NCBI GenBank assembly: GCA_012267605.1
Contig: JAAXGF010000258.1
Location: 1 to 8,464, forward strand
Length of the DNA stretch: 8,464 bases
Direction of reading: 5' to 3'
From: Alphaproteobacteria bacterium
GTDB taxonomy: Bacteria > Pseudomonadota > Alphaproteobacteria > JAAXGF01
Part shown: positions 6,727 through 8,464 of the stretch, one piece after another
How positions within the stretch are numbered: position 1 is the stretch's first letter
How the letters are laid out: each line of letters opens with the position of its first letter
Program-made: the position numbers and the translations under genes
Notes under the pieces: generated by a model
Databases searched by the model: none
The model's input: only the letters and a program-made list of their open reading frames with translations
Told to the model about the DNA's origin: nothing

Positions 6727-8464
6727 TTGTTCAGCGCGTTTTTCATCGACCGCCCCCGTTTTGCCATTGTCGTATCGGTCGTCATCATCCTCGCAGGCGC
6801 GTTGTCCCTTCTGGCCATGCCGGTGGCGCAATTCCCGCCAATCACGCCCCCAGTGGTGCAAGTATCGGCCACCTATCCAGGTGCCAACGCCGAAGTTGTT
6901 GAGGCAACCGTAACCACGCCAATCGAAGAAGAGGTGAATGGAATCGACGGCATGCTCTACATGTCGTCTCAGAGTTCGAATAATGGACAGATGACGCTCA
7001 CGGTAGCCTTTGCCGTTGGACCGATCCTGATATCGCGCAAGTCAACGTACAAAACCGTGTCGGTCTCGCTGAATCTCGATTACCCGAAGAGGTCGTTCGC
7101 CAAGGAATTTCGGTTCGCAAACAGTCAACCAACATCTTGATGTTCGTCGAGTTGTTCTCACCGAATCGATCGTACGACAGTCTCTATTTAAGCAACTACG
7201 CGCGAATCAACTTGCGTGATCGACTGCTGCGTCTTCCTGGTGTCGGCGATGTGGAGATTTTCGGGACCGCGCCCTACAGCATGCGCGTCTGGCTTGATCC
7301 CGACAGAATGTCGAGTCTCGGCATAACGACGGCGGATGTTTCCGAAGCGGTCGCAGAACAAAATGTTCAGGTGGCCGCCGGCCAAGTGGGACAGGCGCCC
7401 TCCGCACCGGATCAGCAATTTCGCTATGCCCTGCGTACCCAAGGCCGATTGTCGGCGGTAGAGGAATTCGAAAACATAATTGTGAGGGCCAATCTTGACG
7501 GCTCGACCATACGCCTTGGAGATTTGGCCAGGATTGAGCTCGGCGCAGAGAACTACCAGTCCATTGCTCTGGTGGATGGCAAACCGACGACCCCGATTGG
7601 AATTTATCAGCTTCCCGGGGCCAACGCCCTCGCGACGTCGAAAGCTGTGGCCGCGTTCATGGATAAGGCGTCGCAGCGTTTTCCAGAGGACATCACATAC
7701 GAAATCGCTTACGACACGACCCGCTTTGTCGAGGAGTCGATCCGGGAATTCGTCATTACACTCGCGCTCGCCGTCGCGTTGGTCATTCTCGTGGTCTATC
7801 TATTCTTGAACGATTGGCGATCAACGTTGATCCCCATGGCGACGATCCCTGTATCGCTAATCGGCACGTTGGCTGTGTTGCGCCTTGCGGGATTTTCTCT
7901 AAATACAATTACCCTCTTCGGACTGATTCTTTCCATCGGAATCGTAGTCGACGACGCCATCGTGGTGATTGAGAACGTTCAAAGGCTGATTGCAAAGGGA
8001 CGTTCGCCGAGGAAAGCTGCCCTCGAATCCATGCGGCAAGTAACGAGCCCAATCATCGCGACTACTTTAGTATTGCTGGCCGTGTTCGTCCCGGTCGGTT
8101 TCTTACCGGGCATCACCGGACAACTATATCAACAGTTCGCGGTAGCGATTTCCGCAGCCGTGGTTCTATCGTCGGTGAATGCATTGACGTTGAGCCCAGC
8201 CCTTTGTGCAAACCTCTTGCGAAGTACACGTGGACAACCCTGGTTTCTGCTTCGCGGCTTCAATTGGGTGTTCGATAGAATCGCTAAGGGTTACGGGAGT
8301 TTCGTTGCCGTCTTGGTACGACGTGTACTGATTGTCCTATTCCTTTTCGCGGGTCTTGCGGCGCTCGCGTTCGCCGGATTTCAGCGACTGCCAAGCGCAT
8401 TTTTTCCGGAAGAGGACCAAGGCTATTTTTTCGTCAATATCCGTAACTGCCCAGGTGCCTCAAC
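6727..8464 (+). pseudogene. RND efflux pump (AcrB/MexB family), frameshifted and cut by window end
   Basis: Proton-driven inner-membrane exporter of the HAE1 type, partner of the adaptor upstream. It starts at TTG with FSAFFIDRPRFA and TM1 (about residues 11-29), then FPPITPPVVQVSATYPGA and TTPIEEEVNGIDGMLYMSS of the porter domain. The frame breaks after GTTGGA (7015-7020); adding one base gives VGTDPDIAQVNVQNRV, as expected, and the new frame (codons from 7023) stays open to the end. There follow the porter domain, TM2 (about 7740-7806), TM3, TM4 with the proton-relay pair in IVVDDAIVVIEN (two Asp at 7950-7955), TM5 and TM6, and FFPEEDQGYFFVNI at the right edge. About 579 codons of a usual 1,040 are present. 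Without correction the product ends at 7138-7140 after 137 residues and cannot be a pump. The substrate cannot be told. Confidence 0.9.

Noticed and set aside
1..8464. CRISPR arrays, tRNA or rRNA genes, insertion sequences
   Set aside because: No regularly spaced repeats, no cloverleaf-like or rRNA sequence, and no transposase or paired terminal repeats were seen.

Overview
The window holds the left-reading end of a form IC (red-type) RuBisCO operon and, to its right, an unrelated stretch of chromosome with a degenerate-looking gene and a damaged RND efflux pair. The CbbL, CbbS and CbbX sequences are typical of chemolithoautotrophic or facultatively autotrophic Proteobacteria (for example sulfur-, iron- or ammonia-oxidising beta/gammaproteobacteria). 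The right half reads more like an alphaproteobacterial chromosome, but this is recognition from memory, not a search. The sequence could be a metagenome contig.

Left block (about 277-4084). On the minus strand, cbbL (2212-3690), cbbS (1753-2190), cbbX (743-1681) and a small conserved-looking unknown gene (277-699) follow one another with short gaps and form one operon. CbbL and CbbS make the hexadecameric CO2-fixing enzyme, and CbbX is the AAA+ motor that strips inhibitory sugar phosphates from it. A divergent LysR-type gene, cbbR, starts at 3818. An AT-rich 127-bp spacer with two palindromes separates it from cbbL. Only the DNA-binding third of cbbR is present.

Junction (about 4085). The cbbR homology stops abruptly after residue 89. 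From here the minus strand carries a gene (4022-5284) with faint GGDEF-like and EAL-like sections, whose own C-terminus runs into antisense cbbR. Two convergent genes have therefore both lost their 3' ends at one point. This is a deletion or rearrangement scar, or an assembly chimera.

Right block (5559-8464). A periplasmic adaptor (membrane fusion protein) gene and an RND pump gene lie head to tail on the plus strand, 3 bp apart. Each has one frameshift whose correction restores a normal protein: a 2-base loss near 5783 and a 1-base loss near 7021. The pump gene runs off the right end. Together with a premature in-frame TAG in the leader of the small gene next to cbbX, these lesions suggest either decaying genes or uncorrected sequencing errors.

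I found no convincing new system. The observations most worth checking are the junction, the unknown gene beside CbbX, and the palindrome over the cbbR start codon.
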